A DNA stretch of 33,537 nucleotides from a marine actinobacterium MedAcidi-G3. Its GTDB lineage: Bacteria; Actinomycetota; Acidimicrobiia; Acidimicrobiales; Poriferisodalaceae. How positions within the stretch are numbered: position 1 is the stretch's first letter; the number at the start of each line of letters is the position of its first letter. Below the pieces are notes generated by a model that saw only the letters and a program-made list of their open reading frames with translations, was not told the DNA's origin and made no database searches. The position numbers were made by a program, and so were the translations under genes. The stretch lies in the NCBI GenBank assembly GCA_000817105.1, contig JUEP01000023.1, positions 1-33,537 of the forward strand, given 5' to 3'. Positions 8,031-16,422 of this stretch are shown piece after piece.

Positions 8031-8590
8031 CCGATCACATTGGCAAGATTTTGATCCCCAGTGGACTAACCCTTATTACTGGGGGAGCGCGTAGCGGAAA
8101 AAGCAGTCTTGCTCTTCGCATAGGCCAAAACTGGGGTCAGCAAGTGCACTTCATCGCGACAGCTTCGGCTGGCGATGATGACATGGCTAGGCGGATAGAG
8201 AATCACAAGTCGGAGCGCCCAGATGACTGGGAAACTACTGAAGCTCCTTTGGAGGTGGCATCGGCTGTCGCTGAAGTCCCACCCAATTCGCTACTGATAT
8301 TGGACTGTTTGACTATGTGGACCGCAAACATGCTTCTAAGTGGAGCTGAAACGGGACGAATCGAAGACGAGGCGCTGCGACTGAGTTCTGAGATCGTCGA
8401 GAGGGAGAGTCCAAGCATCGTTGTAACCAACGAAGTTGGGCTGGGGATTGTCCCAGACAATGAATTGTCGCGCCAATATCGAGACTTGCTAGGAAGGGTA
8501 AATCAATCGGTAGCCCATAACGCAGCACAAACCTTGTTTGCCTGTTCAGGAAAAGTACTTCGACTCGAAAACATTGAAGATGTCCTATGA
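8027..8590 (+). CDS. cobU: Adenosylcobinamide kinase / adenosylcobinamide-phosphate guanylyltransferase
   Basis: This 187-residue bifunctional enzyme phosphorylates adenosylcobinamide and activates it with GTP to AdoCbi-GDP. The P-loop GGARSGKSS spans residues 19-27. RIENHKSERPDDW contains the histidine (H60) that corresponds to the guanylylated His of CobU. NEVGLGIVPDNELSRQYRD is the typical C-terminal block. The start is TTG 8027, overlapping the cobO stop as TTGA; a second in-frame TTG at 8051 is a weaker alternative. The end overlaps cobT by ATGA. No separate CobC phosphatase is present. Confidence 0.92.
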   Translation: MTDHIGKILIPSGLTLITGGARSGKSSLALRIGQNWGQQVHFIATASAGDDDMARRIENHKSERPDDWETTEAPLEVASAVAEVPPNSLLILDCLTMWTANMLLSGAETGRIEDEALRLSSEIVERESPSIVVTNEVGLGIVPDNELSRQYRDLLGRVNQSVAHNAAQTLFACSGKVLRLENIEDVL

Positions 8591-9582
8591 CTAATCCCCT
8601 CGAACAGGATTTATCCGAGCTCACTGAACCCGACCAATTAGCTAAGCGACAAATAGCCAACCGGTTAGACGAGATTCTTCGACCGGTAGGGGCATTAAAC
8701 AGGCTCGACAAACTCGCGATTTTTGTAGCTGGATGGCAGGCCTCAAGTGAGCCGATAATCAAGCGTCCTCATATTTTGATTTTTGCGGGAGATCACGGTG
8801 TCGCTTCAGCAGGCGTCAGCGCATATCCGACCGATGTGACAGCTTCGATGATGCTGGCCTTCCAGTCTGGAGTCTCCACAATAAACGCCCTAGCGGAGGT
8901 AGCTGGAGCGGCGGTTACCGCTGTCGATGTCGGCGTGGGAAGACCGACGAAAGACATTCGGTACGAAGCTGCCATGTCCCCCGAACGCTTTGAAGAGGCA
9001 TGGGAAATAGGTGGCAAAACGGTTCGTGAAATGGACTGTGACCTCTTGGTTCTGGGAGAGATGGGTATCGGTAACACGACTCCGTCCGCCGCTATCTGTG
9101 CATCATTGGTGGGTGGCGACGTGGAAAGTTGGGTAGGCCGAGGCACGGGTGTCGACGATGTCGGATTAGCTCGAAAATGTGGTGCAGTTGAGAAGGCTGT
9201 TTCTCGAGTGGGTAGCGTGAACCCTTATGAAACCCTTCGCCAGCTAGGTGGGACAGAGATGGTGGCGATTGCTGCAGCAATTGTCGAAGCAAGAAAATTT
9301 CGGGTTCCGATTGTCCTTGATGGCTTCGTCGTTTCTGCTGCCGCAACCCCTTTATATAAATCGAATCCTGGAGCGATAGACCATTGTTTAGCTGGCCATC
9401 AATCAGCCGAATTGGGTCATCGACGTCTTTTAGAGTTTCTAAATATGAACCCGATTCTTGACCTTGAGTTTCGGCTGGGTGAAGGATCGGGAGCGGCGGC
9501 GGCTATACCTTTGATTTCTATGGCTTGTGCAGCAGCGACCAAAGTCCCTACCTTTAGTGAATTTTTCGAAGCTGAGACATGA
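8587..9582 (+). CDS. cobT: Nicotinate-nucleotide--dimethylbenzimidazole phosphoribosyltransferase
   Basis: This 331-residue enzyme makes alpha-ribazole phosphate from a lower-ligand base and nicotinate mononucleotide. Diagnostic blocks are IFAGDHGVASAGVSAYP near residue 60, LGEMGIGNTTPSAAI near 156, GRGTGVDD near 184, and LDLEFRLGEGSGAAAA near the C-terminus. That last block holds the catalytic-base glutamate (about E299). Length is close to the usual 340-350. ATGA overlaps on both sides join it to cobU and cobS. No dimethylbenzimidazole synthesis gene is in the window, so the base may be scavenged or made elsewhere. Confidence 0.93.
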   Translation: MTNPLEQDLSELTEPDQLAKRQIANRLDEILRPVGALNRLDKLAIFVAGWQASSEPIIKRPHILIFAGDHGVASAGVSAYPTDVTASMMLAFQSGVSTINALAEVAGAAVTAVDVGVGRPTKDIRYEAAMSPERFEEAWEIGGKTVREMDCDLLVLGEMGIGNTTPSAAICASLVGGDVESWVGRGTGVDDVGLARKCGAVEKAVSRVGSVNPYETLRQLGGTEMVAIAAAIVEARKFRVPIVLDGFVVSAAATPLYKSNPGAIDHCLAGHQSAELGHRRLLEFLNMNPILDLEFRLGEGSGAAAAIPLISMACAAATKVPTFSEFFEAET

Positions 9583-10334
9583 GATCTTTGAGAGCTGCAA
9601 TTGTTTTTTTGACCAGAATTCCAATTGGGGTTGGTCGAGCCGGGCCACCTCAACTCTCGCGAACCGTTCCATGGTTTCCGATTGTCGGCGCAGGCATTGG
9701 TGCCCTTGTCGGACTTGCTTATCTGGCCATCGCCCAAGTGCTACCAGCAACGGTCTCGGCGGCCGTAGCAGTCAGCTTTGGGGTAGCCGTAACTGGGGCA
9801 TTTCATATAGACGGATTAGCCGATTGCGCAGATGCTTTTGCTGGAGGGGCAACTGTCGAGCGCCGTCTAGAGATTTTGAAAGATTCGACGCTAGGTACCT
9901 ATGGGACCAGCGCTCTTGCTTTAGTTCTCCTTGTAGAAATAGCCGCGTTGGCTGCCTTAGACCCAACCACCGGTTTGAAGTCTTTAGTCAGCGCGTATGC
10001 GATAGGAAGAGGCGCGTCGGTCTGCGTGATGGCTTTTAGTCGGAAAACCGTAAGAGAAGGATTAGGGGCTGATTACATAACTGAACTAAACGGCCTTCGT
10101 TGTGCCGTTGGAGTATTTGCGGCCATTTTCTTAGTCATCGCGCTGAACGGAACCCAGGCAGCCGTGCTACTTGTATTTGCGTTACCACCTACCGTGTTGA
10201 TGTGGGCTTGGTCTCATCGCTCAATAGGAGGAGTCGTTGGAGACAGCCTTGGGGCTATTACACAGTTATCGCAGACCAGCGTCTTACTAGGCGCGGTAAC
10301 GCTTAATAGTGGGGTATGTGCCTGTTCGTGGTGA
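9579..10334 (+). CDS. cobS: Adenosylcobinamide-GDP ribazoletransferase (cobalamin synthase)
   Basis: This 251-residue integral membrane enzyme joins AdoCbi-GDP with alpha-ribazole (phosphate), the last assembly step of the nucleotide loop. The N-terminal FLTRIP motif is present, with FHIDGLADCADAFAGG (metal-binding Asp residues at 78-85) and KDSTLGTYGT (101-110). The remainder is a series of hydrophobic helices. The ATGA overlap with cobT fixes the start at 9579. A 170-residue frame on the same strand inside the gene (9527-10039) is a shadow. Confidence 0.92.
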   Translation: MRSLRAAIVFLTRIPIGVGRAGPPQLSRTVPWFPIVGAGIGALVGLAYLAIAQVLPATVSAAVAVSFGVAVTGAFHIDGLADCADAFAGGATVERRLEILKDSTLGTYGTSALALVLLVEIAALAALDPTTGLKSLVSAYAIGRGASVCVMAFSRKTVREGLGADYITELNGLRCAVGVFAAIFLVIALNGTQAAVLLVFALPPTVLMWAWSHRSIGGVVGDSLGAITQLSQTSVLLGAVTLNSGVCACSW

Positions 10335-10350
10335 CTGTTTGGAAGGTACC

Positions 10351-10830
10351 GTGAACTTTGTGTCTAATGAAGTCCGAGAGCTACCAGCTGATGGGCGTGA
10401 CCGCCTTGACGCGTTATTCAGATCAGACCCGTTAATGAGTCGGTTGGATGCTGAGTTGCTGTCCTGGTCTCCGGGCCTAGCTACCGTTCGTGCAAAAATT
10501 CAAGCAGCTCACACCAATTTTATTGGAGGTGGACACGGCGGAATTGTTTTCAGTCTCGGCGATATAGCAATGTCTTTCGCTTCAAACGGCTACGGCCGTC
10601 AGGCCTTAGCAACTCAGATCGACATCTCGTATCATCGAGGAGTCCTTCCCGGGGATTTGGTTATTGCAACCGCAAGTGAGATAAGCCGGACCCGACGATT
10701 CGGTCACCACAGGGTTGAGATGAAAGTCAATGAGCGGCTAGTTGCTAGTGCAACTGGAACTACATACAGAACCGATGAATGGCATTTCGGTGCCGAATTC
10801 TGGCCGGATGATTGGCGAGGAAAATATTGA
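10351..10830 (+). CDS. PaaI-family hotdog thioesterase
   Basis: This is a 159-residue hotdog-fold acyl-CoA thioesterase. The family core N..GGGHGGIVFSLGDIAM has N56, H62-G-G and D71, matching the PaaI catalytic pattern (Asn, HGG, Asp). The ISYHRGVLPGDLVIATAS.....RR strands complete the fold. I chose GTG 10351 because GGAAGG lies four bases upstream; earlier in-frame GTGs at 10309 and 10318 would overlap cobS. PaaI hydrolyses stalled phenylacetate-pathway CoA esters, and paa genes lie at the left end of the window. Here, however, it follows cobS by 16 bases and overlaps the next gene (TTGA), so it is co-transcribed with B12 genes. Its substrate is unknown. Confidence 0.85.
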   Translation: MNFVSNEVRELPADGRDRLDALFRSDPLMSRLDAELLSWSPGLATVRAKIQAAHTNFIGGGHGGIVFSLGDIAMSFASNGYGRQALATQIDISYHRGVLPGDLVIATASEISRTRRFGHHRVEMKVNERLVASATGTTYRTDEWHFGAEFWPDDWRGKY

Positions 10831-12611
10831 TTCGGTGTAAAGGAAAACAATTTTCGCTCCTGCTAGCAGCCTTAATCAGTTTCGGTTGCGGATCAGATGG
10901 ACCTTCAGTAACGCGTGAATCCGATCCGTCGCTGCTTCAGCCAGTTGCTACCTCTATGGGAGTAAATCAATCTGTCGAATCGCCAAAAGAACGAAAGAAC
11001 CAAACTAGTGAAGACGAACTTTCGACAACGAATTCACCTTTCGGTGGGTCAGCTACAGTTCTGCTAGCCACAGATCCCACGCCAACTAATGGTTGGACAC
11101 CTTGGGATCATGTGTGCGCTTGGTCATGTCGAAATGTTCTTGACCAAGTTTTAGAAACATTAACTGTAATTCTCCCAGATGGTTCAACTGCTCCCTGGCT
11201 AGCTGAAGAGATCGAACCCAATCCAACGATGCTGAATTGGACCGTCACTTTGCGCAAAGGTCTACGATTCAGTGACGATCAACCAGTCACAGCTCAGGGA
11301 ATCAAAGAGGGTTATGAAGAGTTCCTGAAAAAGGGCGAAGTGACCCGGGGATTACTTCGTGATGCCCGAATCAATGCGGTCACGGTGATTGACGAATATA
11401 GGTTCATGATTGACTTGACCGAACCGAACCCGTCGCTAGACGTGGTCTTAGCCGGACCTGTTGGCAGAGTCTTCTCCGTTGAAGCTGCGATGGCAGACCC
11501 CTCTGGGTTTTTGAGGAGCCCAGTAGGTACGGGCCCGTTTGTTATGGATCCGTGGGAAGCCGGTGAGCCGATCAGGTTGTCGGCCAACCGCAGATACTGG
11601 AGAACTGGTCCGAACGACAGGCCGTTGCCGTACCTAGATGAACTGATGTTTCGCGAAGTACAAGATGAACAAGAACGAATCGAGCTAGTTCAACGTCGGG
11701 AAGCAGACTTTGCGCAGTCCCGGTCGACCCTCGCTATCTCGCGTGCCCGAGACCTTGAGCTAAGGGTTGTCTCCCGTAACGAAGACAATGTTGGGGTGGT
11801 GTTGTTTAACACTGTGCAATCACCGGTAGATGATGTTCGAGTTAGACGGGCACTTCAATTGTCAACCAACCAAGAAGCCTTGATTAAGGCTTCGCTAGGG
11901 GCCGGCGCTGGTGAACGAGCTACGCAGTGGTTTTCTCGTGAAAGTCGCTGGTGGTCGTCTTTAGCGGCAGAAGCTTGGCCAGATTTAGATGAAGCCGCCG
12001 CAAAAGAACTCTTAGCTGCCTATATCAACGACGAAGATCGCTCGGATAGGCGCACACCAGGTTCAAAAATTTCTGTCGACCTTCAATGCACTGACGACAT
12101 TCATCTTTCATCGATGACCCGAGAGCTATCTCGTCAGTGGGAAGCAACAGGATTGGTCGAAGTTGAAATCGAAACTGTTACTCGGAGCGGTTTGATACAA
12201 AGAGTACTGGGTTCGATCACGGACCGGCCTGGCTTTAGCGGAGACTTTGTAGCTACGTGCTGGCGGGTCGGTGGGGAATCTGATCCAGCAATGATGTTTG
12301 GGCCCGTGTTCGGACCAATCCGAACTTCGCCGCTGAATGTCAGCAACCTGCACAATGAATCTTTATCCGAATTTGTAGACCTGCTGAATTCAAGTTCCGT
12401 TGAAACTGTGCGCCAAGCTGCGGTTGAGGAAATCATGTTGGCGTTGACAGAACAAATGCCCATGGTTTACCTATCCCATGCTCAATCGGCGGTTTTAGGA
12501 CACCCCGATACTGAAGGCCTGGGATATTGGCAGCTACCCAATGGCGAAGATGTGTACGGCCAAGTAGCAGGGGTAGGTCGGTGGTCAGATGTCTGGATAT
12601 CCGATGAGTAA
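10827..12611 (+). CDS. Family 5 extracellular solute-binding lipoprotein (peptide/nickel ABC type)
   Basis: This 594-residue lipoprotein has a signal peptide with lipobox SFGC (Cys21), then a low-complexity Ser/Glu linker. The large OppA/DppA/NikA-type binding domain follows. Recognisable blocks are LDQVLETLTVILPDGSTAPW, the FSDDQPVTAQGIKEGYE segment, GTGPFVM with SANRRYW, and DVRVRRALQLSTNQEAL. The start TTG 10827 overlaps the thioesterase stop (TTGA) and has GAGG six bases upstream; TTG 10812 is less well placed. No permease or ATPase gene accompanies it, so the transporter must be encoded elsewhere or shared. Its place in a riboswitch-led operon raises the possibility of a corrinoid- or metal-related ligand; this is inference only. 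Confidence 0.85.
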   Translation: MIRCKGKQFSLLLAALISFGCGSDGPSVTRESDPSLLQPVATSMGVNQSVESPKERKNQTSEDELSTTNSPFGGSATVLLATDPTPTNGWTPWDHVCAWSCRNVLDQVLETLTVILPDGSTAPWLAEEIEPNPTMLNWTVTLRKGLRFSDDQPVTAQGIKEGYEEFLKKGEVTRGLLRDARINAVTVIDEYRFMIDLTEPNPSLDVVLAGPVGRVFSVEAAMADPSGFLRSPVGTGPFVMDPWEAGEPIRLSANRRYWRTGPNDRPLPYLDELMFREVQDEQERIELVQRREADFAQSRSTLAISRARDLELRVVSRNEDNVGVVLFNTVQSPVDDVRVRRALQLSTNQEALIKASLGAGAGERATQWFSRESRWWSSLAAEAWPDLDEAAAKELLAAYINDEDRSDRRTPGSKISVDLQCTDDIHLSSMTRELSRQWEATGLVEVEIETVTRSGLIQRVLGSITDRPGFSGDFVATCWRVGGESDPAMMFGPVFGPIRTSPLNVSNLHNESLSEFVDLLNSSSVETVRQAAVEEIMLALTEQMPMVYLSHAQSAVLGHPDTEGLGYWQLPNGEDVYGQVAGVGRWSDVWISDE

Positions 12612-13638
12612 CGAAGGAACTCCACTCAACTCATTGGGTTGGAATCGACAAGGTCTCGCATACCCCGAGTTAAAAGAAAACGCAGGAATCGGAAGAGTCG
12701 TCGTTGAGCATCGAGGTGCCTACGAATTGATGGGCCCTTTTGGCTCACACGAAGCCATATTGGCAACTTCTTCACGAGAACAAGCCGACGACCCAACCGA
12801 CTATCCGGCAGTTGGCGACTGGGTGGTCCACACATTGGATCCAATTGACAACCGAAGATTGGGAATTATCAAAGTCTTGCCGAGACGTTCGCAGGTACTT
12901 AGACGAGCATCAGGGACTATTCCAGTTCCCCAAGTAGTCGGAGCGAATATCGATGTCTTAGGAATAGTCGTATCCACTGACCAGGAGATCGATGAACAAT
13001 TGATCGAACGTTACCTAGTAACGGCTGAAGGAGGCGGTGTATCTCCGACAATCATTATTAACAAAAGTGATCTAGGTGGCGGGGAAGAAATCCGAGAATT
13101 ACTTGTAAGACGAGGCGTTCAATATCCCATCTTGCTGACTAACGCACACAAAAGCGAAGAACTAGCTGAGGTAGCCCAGTTATTGACTGGCGGCGCTACT
13201 CTCGCGTTAACGGGAGCATCTGGTGTAGGAAAATCAACATTGGTAAACCAACTTGTAGGTGATTCGGTGTTAGCCACAGGGTCAGTCGACAGCGACGGAT
13301 CTGGACGTCACACAACGGTCCGCCGAGAGTTGCTTGTGGCAAAACCTGGTGTTGTGATTGATACACCAGGTTTGCGGGAAGTTCAGATTTGGGATGATGC
13401 TGGCTTGGAGCCTGTTTTCAATGAAATTGCTGATGTCGCGTCCAATTGTAAATTTACCGATTGCAGTCATAGGGACGAGCCAGAGTGTGCGGTGACTGCT
13501 GCCTGTGCTGACAAGCGAGTAAGTGAAGACCGCCTTCTTTCGTATCTCGCCTTATGTCAGGAAGTGCAAGAACTCAGTGATGAAATAGAGGATTACCAGA
13601 GATCTCAGCGTCGGCGGCGAGACTCCCGCTCGAATTAG
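12604..13638 (+). CDS. rsgA: RsgA, small-subunit ribosome biogenesis GTPase
   Basis: RsgA is a circularly permuted GTPase that checks late maturation of the 30S subunit. In this 344-residue protein an OB-fold region comes first (AVGDWVV near 69-75). The permuted G motifs follow: G4 NKSD (153-156), G1 GASGVGKST (204-212) and G3 DTPG (253-256). The C-terminal zinc knuckle has C282, C287, H289 and C295. A basic tail (QRRRRDSR) ends it, as in many homologs. ATG 12604 overlaps the preceding stop by eight bases; an in-frame ATG at 12589 is equally possible. The stop overlaps the stop of the convergent crotonase gene. Confidence 0.93.
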   Translation: MSNEGTPLNSLGWNRQGLAYPELKENAGIGRVVVEHRGAYELMGPFGSHEAILATSSREQADDPTDYPAVGDWVVHTLDPIDNRRLGIIKVLPRRSQVLRRASGTIPVPQVVGANIDVLGIVVSTDQEIDEQLIERYLVTAEGGGVSPTIIINKSDLGGGEEIRELLVRRGVQYPILLTNAHKSEELAEVAQLLTGGATLALTGASGVGKSTLVNQLVGDSVLATGSVDSDGSGRHTTVRRELLVAKPGVVIDTPGLREVQIWDDAGLEPVFNEIADVASNCKFTDCSHRDEPECAVTAACADKRVSEDRLLSYLALCQEVQELSDEIEDYQRSQRRRRDSRSN

Positions 13639-14420
13639 CGGCCCTTGAATTGAGGTTGGCGCTTTGCCATGAATGCTTCGACGCCCTCTCGATAGTCGAA
13701 GCTGTCGAAACAAGCATCTACAAGTTGATTGATTTCATAAAAGTTTCTATCTGACTCCGACTTAGTCCACTCGTCCGTTGCGGCCTTTGCTGCCCGAATA
13801 GTTAATGGTGCATTTGCACAAACCATTTGAAGCCAAACGTCGGTTTCCGCTTCGAGCTCGGCCTTTGGTACAACTCGATTAACTAAGCCGATAGACAGAG
13901 CTTCCTCGGCACCAAATCGATCTGCTAAGAACAAAATTCGTTTTGTTGCTGAAGGCCCTATTAGCTGAACGAGTCGTCCGAGTCCAGCGGAACGATAACC
14001 AAGACCTAACCGAGCTGCAGGAATAGTGAACTTGGCATCGTCGGAGACAATACGTAAATCGGCAGTGAGGGCTACAGCGAGCCCACCACCAATGCAATAA
14101 CCATGAATCATGGCGATTAGCGGCTTTGGCATAGTTGTTAAAGCTGTATATGCCTGGTCGGAAACATCGTCATATTTTTGATTTTCTGAGCTGTCAGTCC
14201 GTTTGTCAGAGAATTCGCTGATATCGGCGCCAGCAGCAAAAGCCCGTTCACCCTCACCGCGTAGAAGCACCACTCGAATTTCTTCGTCGTCGGCAAGATC
14301 ATTCGCCGCTTCGAGTAACCCTTGCCACATATCAGTGCTTATTGCGTTATGGCGCTCAGGATGGTCGAGAATTATGGAACCGATGTGGCCTTCTCGTCGA
14401 GTATGTACAGCTCCGCTCAC
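13635..14420 (-). CDS. Enoyl-CoA hydratase/isomerase-family protein lacking both catalytic glutamates
   Basis: This 261-residue crotonase-fold protein has the CoA-binding and oxyanion-hole blocks (HNAIS, FAAGADISEF near 61-70, GYCIGGGLAVALTADLRI near 107-124). In classical enoyl-CoA hydratase two glutamates act on water: one in GGGxELA and one in the FGxPE segment. Here the equivalent positions are A115 and A135 (FTIPAARLGLGY), so ordinary hydration is doubtful. Isomerase, decarboxylase, hydrolase or CoA-ester-binding roles remain open. GTG 14420 is preferred over ATG 14441 because a TAGCGT element lies exactly seven bases before it. The gene diverges from the DUF3048 gene. Confidence 0.85.
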   Translation of the reverse strand: MSGAVHTRREGHIGSIILDHPERHNAISTDMWQGLLEAANDLADDEEIRVVLLRGEGERAFAAGADISEFSDKRTDSSENQKYDDVSDQAYTALTTMPKPLIAMIHGYCIGGGLAVALTADLRIVSDDAKFTIPAARLGLGYRSAGLGRLVQLIGPSATKRILFLADRFGAEEALSIGLVNRVVPKAELEAETDVWLQMVCANAPLTIRAAKAATDEWTKSESDRNFYEINQLVDACFDSFDYREGVEAFMAKRQPQFKGR

Positions 14421-14427
14421 TGATAGA

Positions 14428-14433
14428 ACGCTA
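14428..14433 (-). promoter_or_regulatory. Leaderless -10 element (TAGCGT) of the crotonase gene
   Basis: On the minus strand TAGCGT is followed by seven bases and then GTG 14420, so transcription would start at or next to the start codon. No Shine-Dalgarno is present. Confidence 0.5.
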
Positions 14434-14462
14434 CACGGCATTCAGCTCTGTCGATAGGTGAC

Positions 14463-14468
14463 TATTCT
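14463..14468 (+). promoter_or_regulatory. Leaderless -10 element (TATTCT) of the DUF3048 gene
   Basis: TATTCT ends seven bases before ATG 14476. There is no Shine-Dalgarno at that ATG, so a leaderless mRNA is the simplest reading. Confidence 0.5.
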
Positions 14469-14475
14469 CAACTCG

Positions 14476-15576
14476 ATGTTTAAATGCGCAAGAAAATGCT
14501 CCTTGCTCCTTTCGGCAGCTGTGATCTTTGGGGGCTGTGCCGGGACTCCGCCGAGTGCTCGGCTGTCGTCATCGACGACGTCACCTGCAAAAGCTGTTGA
14601 TGCAGAACAAACGACGAGAGACCTAAGTGACGTCTTCGACGAAGACCGTAGTCAAAATATGGCCGTCACGACTACAGGCGAAGCTGTGGATCTCGATAGG
14701 TGGCCGCTTACCGGACTTCAAGATGAAGGCGTAGGGACATGGCCAGTGCTCATGGTCAAGATTGATAACCACGACCGCGCAAGACCACAGGCTGGAATCA
14801 ATTCAGCAGATGTGGTGTTCGAGGAAATTGTAGAAGGTGGTCTCACCCGTTTTGCGGCCCTGTTTCACTCACAACAAACCGAACTCTTAGGGCCAATCCG
14901 TTCTGTCAGGACCAGTGATTTCAATTTGTTGCGCAACTTGAACAGGCCTTTGTTTGCAAACTCTGGTGGAAATGAAGCTGTGCTCCGCTTGTTGCAAGAA
15001 ATCGAGTACGTAGACGTCAGTTCTAATGCAGCGATAGGTGCTTATAAACGGGTAGAGGAGAGACCTTCGCCCCACAATCTGTTTAGCGATACAGAATCTT
15101 TGCGCGCCGTTGGAACTAGTCGAGGAGAAGGAGGTCCTCCACCAACGATGTTCTTGCGCGAAGTTGCCGACGACGTATTAGCTGCACCTTCCGACCCCGT
15201 AAGGGGACTAAATATTGACTACGGGTCCACCGTTGTTCAGTACAGGTGGGATCAAAACACGAAATGGGTTCGGAATCAGAATGGAACACCGCACCTTGAC
15301 AGTGACGGTGTAGCGGTGGCACCCGATGTAGTCATTGTTCAAGTTGTCTCATACGGGCGTAGCAGGGCAGACGGAAGATCACCTGAGGCTATGCTTTTAG
15401 GGGAAGGAAAAGCCCTCGTGTTCTTTGATGGGAAAGTCACGGAAGGATTTTGGAGACGAACAAACGCTGAAGAAATGACCCAATATTTTGACCGGGATGG
15501 ACAAACCATCGCTATGCCGTCCGGCCGCATTTGGGTCGCCTTACCGCGAGTCGGCCAAACCCAAATCGTTGAATGA
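14476..15576 (+). CDS. DUF3048 (YerB-like) lipoprotein
   Basis: This 366-residue exported lipoprotein begins with a basic, then hydrophobic signal and lipobox FGGC (Cys21), followed by a Ser/Thr-rich linker. The DUF3048 core is clear: WPVLMVKIDNHDRARPQAGINSADVVFEE, then GGLTRFAALFHS and LGPIRSVRTSDFNLL. The family's second half (DVVIVQVVSYG, EGFWRRTNAEEM) is also complete. The family is widespread in Gram-positive bacteria and has no firmly established function; an envelope role is likely. ATG 14476 is chosen for its leaderless promoter; GTG 14458 is in frame but has no signal upstream. Confidence 0.85.
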   Translation: MFKCARKCSLLLSAAVIFGGCAGTPPSARLSSSTTSPAKAVDAEQTTRDLSDVFDEDRSQNMAVTTTGEAVDLDRWPLTGLQDEGVGTWPVLMVKIDNHDRARPQAGINSADVVFEEIVEGGLTRFAALFHSQQTELLGPIRSVRTSDFNLLRNLNRPLFANSGGNEAVLRLLQEIEYVDVSSNAAIGAYKRVEERPSPHNLFSDTESLRAVGTSRGEGGPPPTMFLREVADDVLAAPSDPVRGLNIDYGSTVVQYRWDQNTKWVRNQNGTPHLDSDGVAVAPDVVIVQVVSYGRSRADGRSPEAMLLGEGKALVFFDGKVTEGFWRRTNAEEMTQYFDRDGQTIAMPSGRIWVALPRVGQTQIVE

Positions 15577-15591
15577 AGTGCTTCAATGCCA

Positions 15592-16377
15592 TTATTGGTT
15601 GGTAGGTGGTACCCAACTGGCATCACGCCGTTCCCTAAAGGCTCCAATTCCCTCTTCAGCCTCGGGACTCTGAAATAGCGACTGACTCAACTCAGCCGTC
15701 CATTCCCAGGCTTCCGATCTTCTCATCTGCGGAACTCTAGAAATCAGCTGTTTAGATGCGGCGAGGGCCTTAGGTCCGCCTCGGACGACTTTGTTGAGTG
15801 TCTCCCTGATCTCTTGATCTAGTAAATCTCTGGGAACTGCCCGATTGACAAGACCCACTTCAGCTGCCCGAGAAGCAGGAATTCGTTCACCGTTTAGGAA
15901 TAGCTCACTGGCATCAGCTCGCCGGAGCTTCGGAAGACAGACCACAGATATCACTGCGGGAGCGACCCCAATTCGAACCTCAGTAAAACCCACGATTATG
16001 TCGTCCGCGACAATCGAAATATCGAACGCCGCAGCTAGACCCACCCCACCGCCCGTGCAGTGCCCAGCAATTCGACCTAAAACTGGTTTTGGGGATTCAA
16101 TGATGTCATCAAGGATCTGAACGAAGCTGTGGCGAGCAGTGGGTTGAGTAACTCCAGGCTGGTTGGCCTTGAGATCGGCCCCTGCGCAGAAGGTGTTCCC
16201 ATTGTTGGTGAAAAGAATAACTCTTACTCCAGGATCGCCTTGTGCGGCTGCAAAATGATCTCCGATTGAGTTAACCATCTCAATGCTCAGAGCATTTTTG
16301 TTCTCAGGGCGGTTAAGGGTGATGGTCGCTACCCCTTGATTTACGTCGTATAGAGATGCTTCATCTGAATTTGTCAC
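15592..16377 (-). CDS. Enoyl-CoA hydratase (AUH/LiuC-like)
   Basis: This 261-residue crotonase-fold enzyme has CAGADL (64-69) and CTGGG (107-111) forming the oxyanion hole, and FTEVRIGVAPAVIS (131-144) holding E133. The (T/S)EVR(I/L)G..PA.IS wording is that of methylglutaconyl-CoA hydratase (AUH/LiuC) relatives. The second glutamate of classical crotonase is glycine here (G113), so E133 would be the main acid/base. That suggests leucine or isoprenoid acyl-CoA breakdown, but the exact substrate is not certain. GTG 16377 is the best start: TAGGCT lies seven bases upstream, and the frame before it has no family match. It diverges from mscS. Confidence 0.87.
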   Translation of the reverse strand: MTNSDEASLYDVNQGVATITLNRPENKNALSIEMVNSIGDHFAAAQGDPGVRVILFTNNGNTFCAGADLKANQPGVTQPTARHSFVQILDDIIESPKPVLGRIAGHCTGGGVGLAAAFDISIVADDIIVGFTEVRIGVAPAVISVVCLPKLRRADASELFLNGERIPASRAAEVGLVNRAVPRDLLDQEIRETLNKVVRGGPKALAASKQLISRVPQMRRSEAWEWTAELSQSLFQSPEAEEGIGAFRERRDASWVPPTNQ

Positions 16378-16384
16378 AACTTTG

Positions 16385-16390
16385 AGCCTA
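16385..16390 (-). promoter_or_regulatory. Leaderless -10 element (TAGGCT) of the second crotonase gene
   Basis: On the minus strand TAGGCT is followed by CAAAGTT and then GTG 16377, the same seven-base spacing as at several other genes here. Confidence 0.5.
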
Positions 16391-16422
16391 GTGAGTGCAC
16401 AGGTCTTAGTTATTGGTGAACC

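Noticed and set aside
8313-8762. A 149-codon minus-strand frame across cobU and cobT
   Set aside because: It is antisense to two well-supported, overlapping genes and has no recognisable domain.
9527-10039. A 170-codon open frame on the plus strand overlapping cobT and cobS
   Set aside because: It lies in another frame of cobS, is rich in Arg, Cys, Ser and Trp with no family pattern, and cobS is certain from its motifs.
10309-10350. Earlier GTG starts (10309, 10318) for the thioesterase
   Set aside because: They overlap the end of cobS and lack a ribosome binding site; GTG 10351 follows GGAAGG and begins near the conserved fold.
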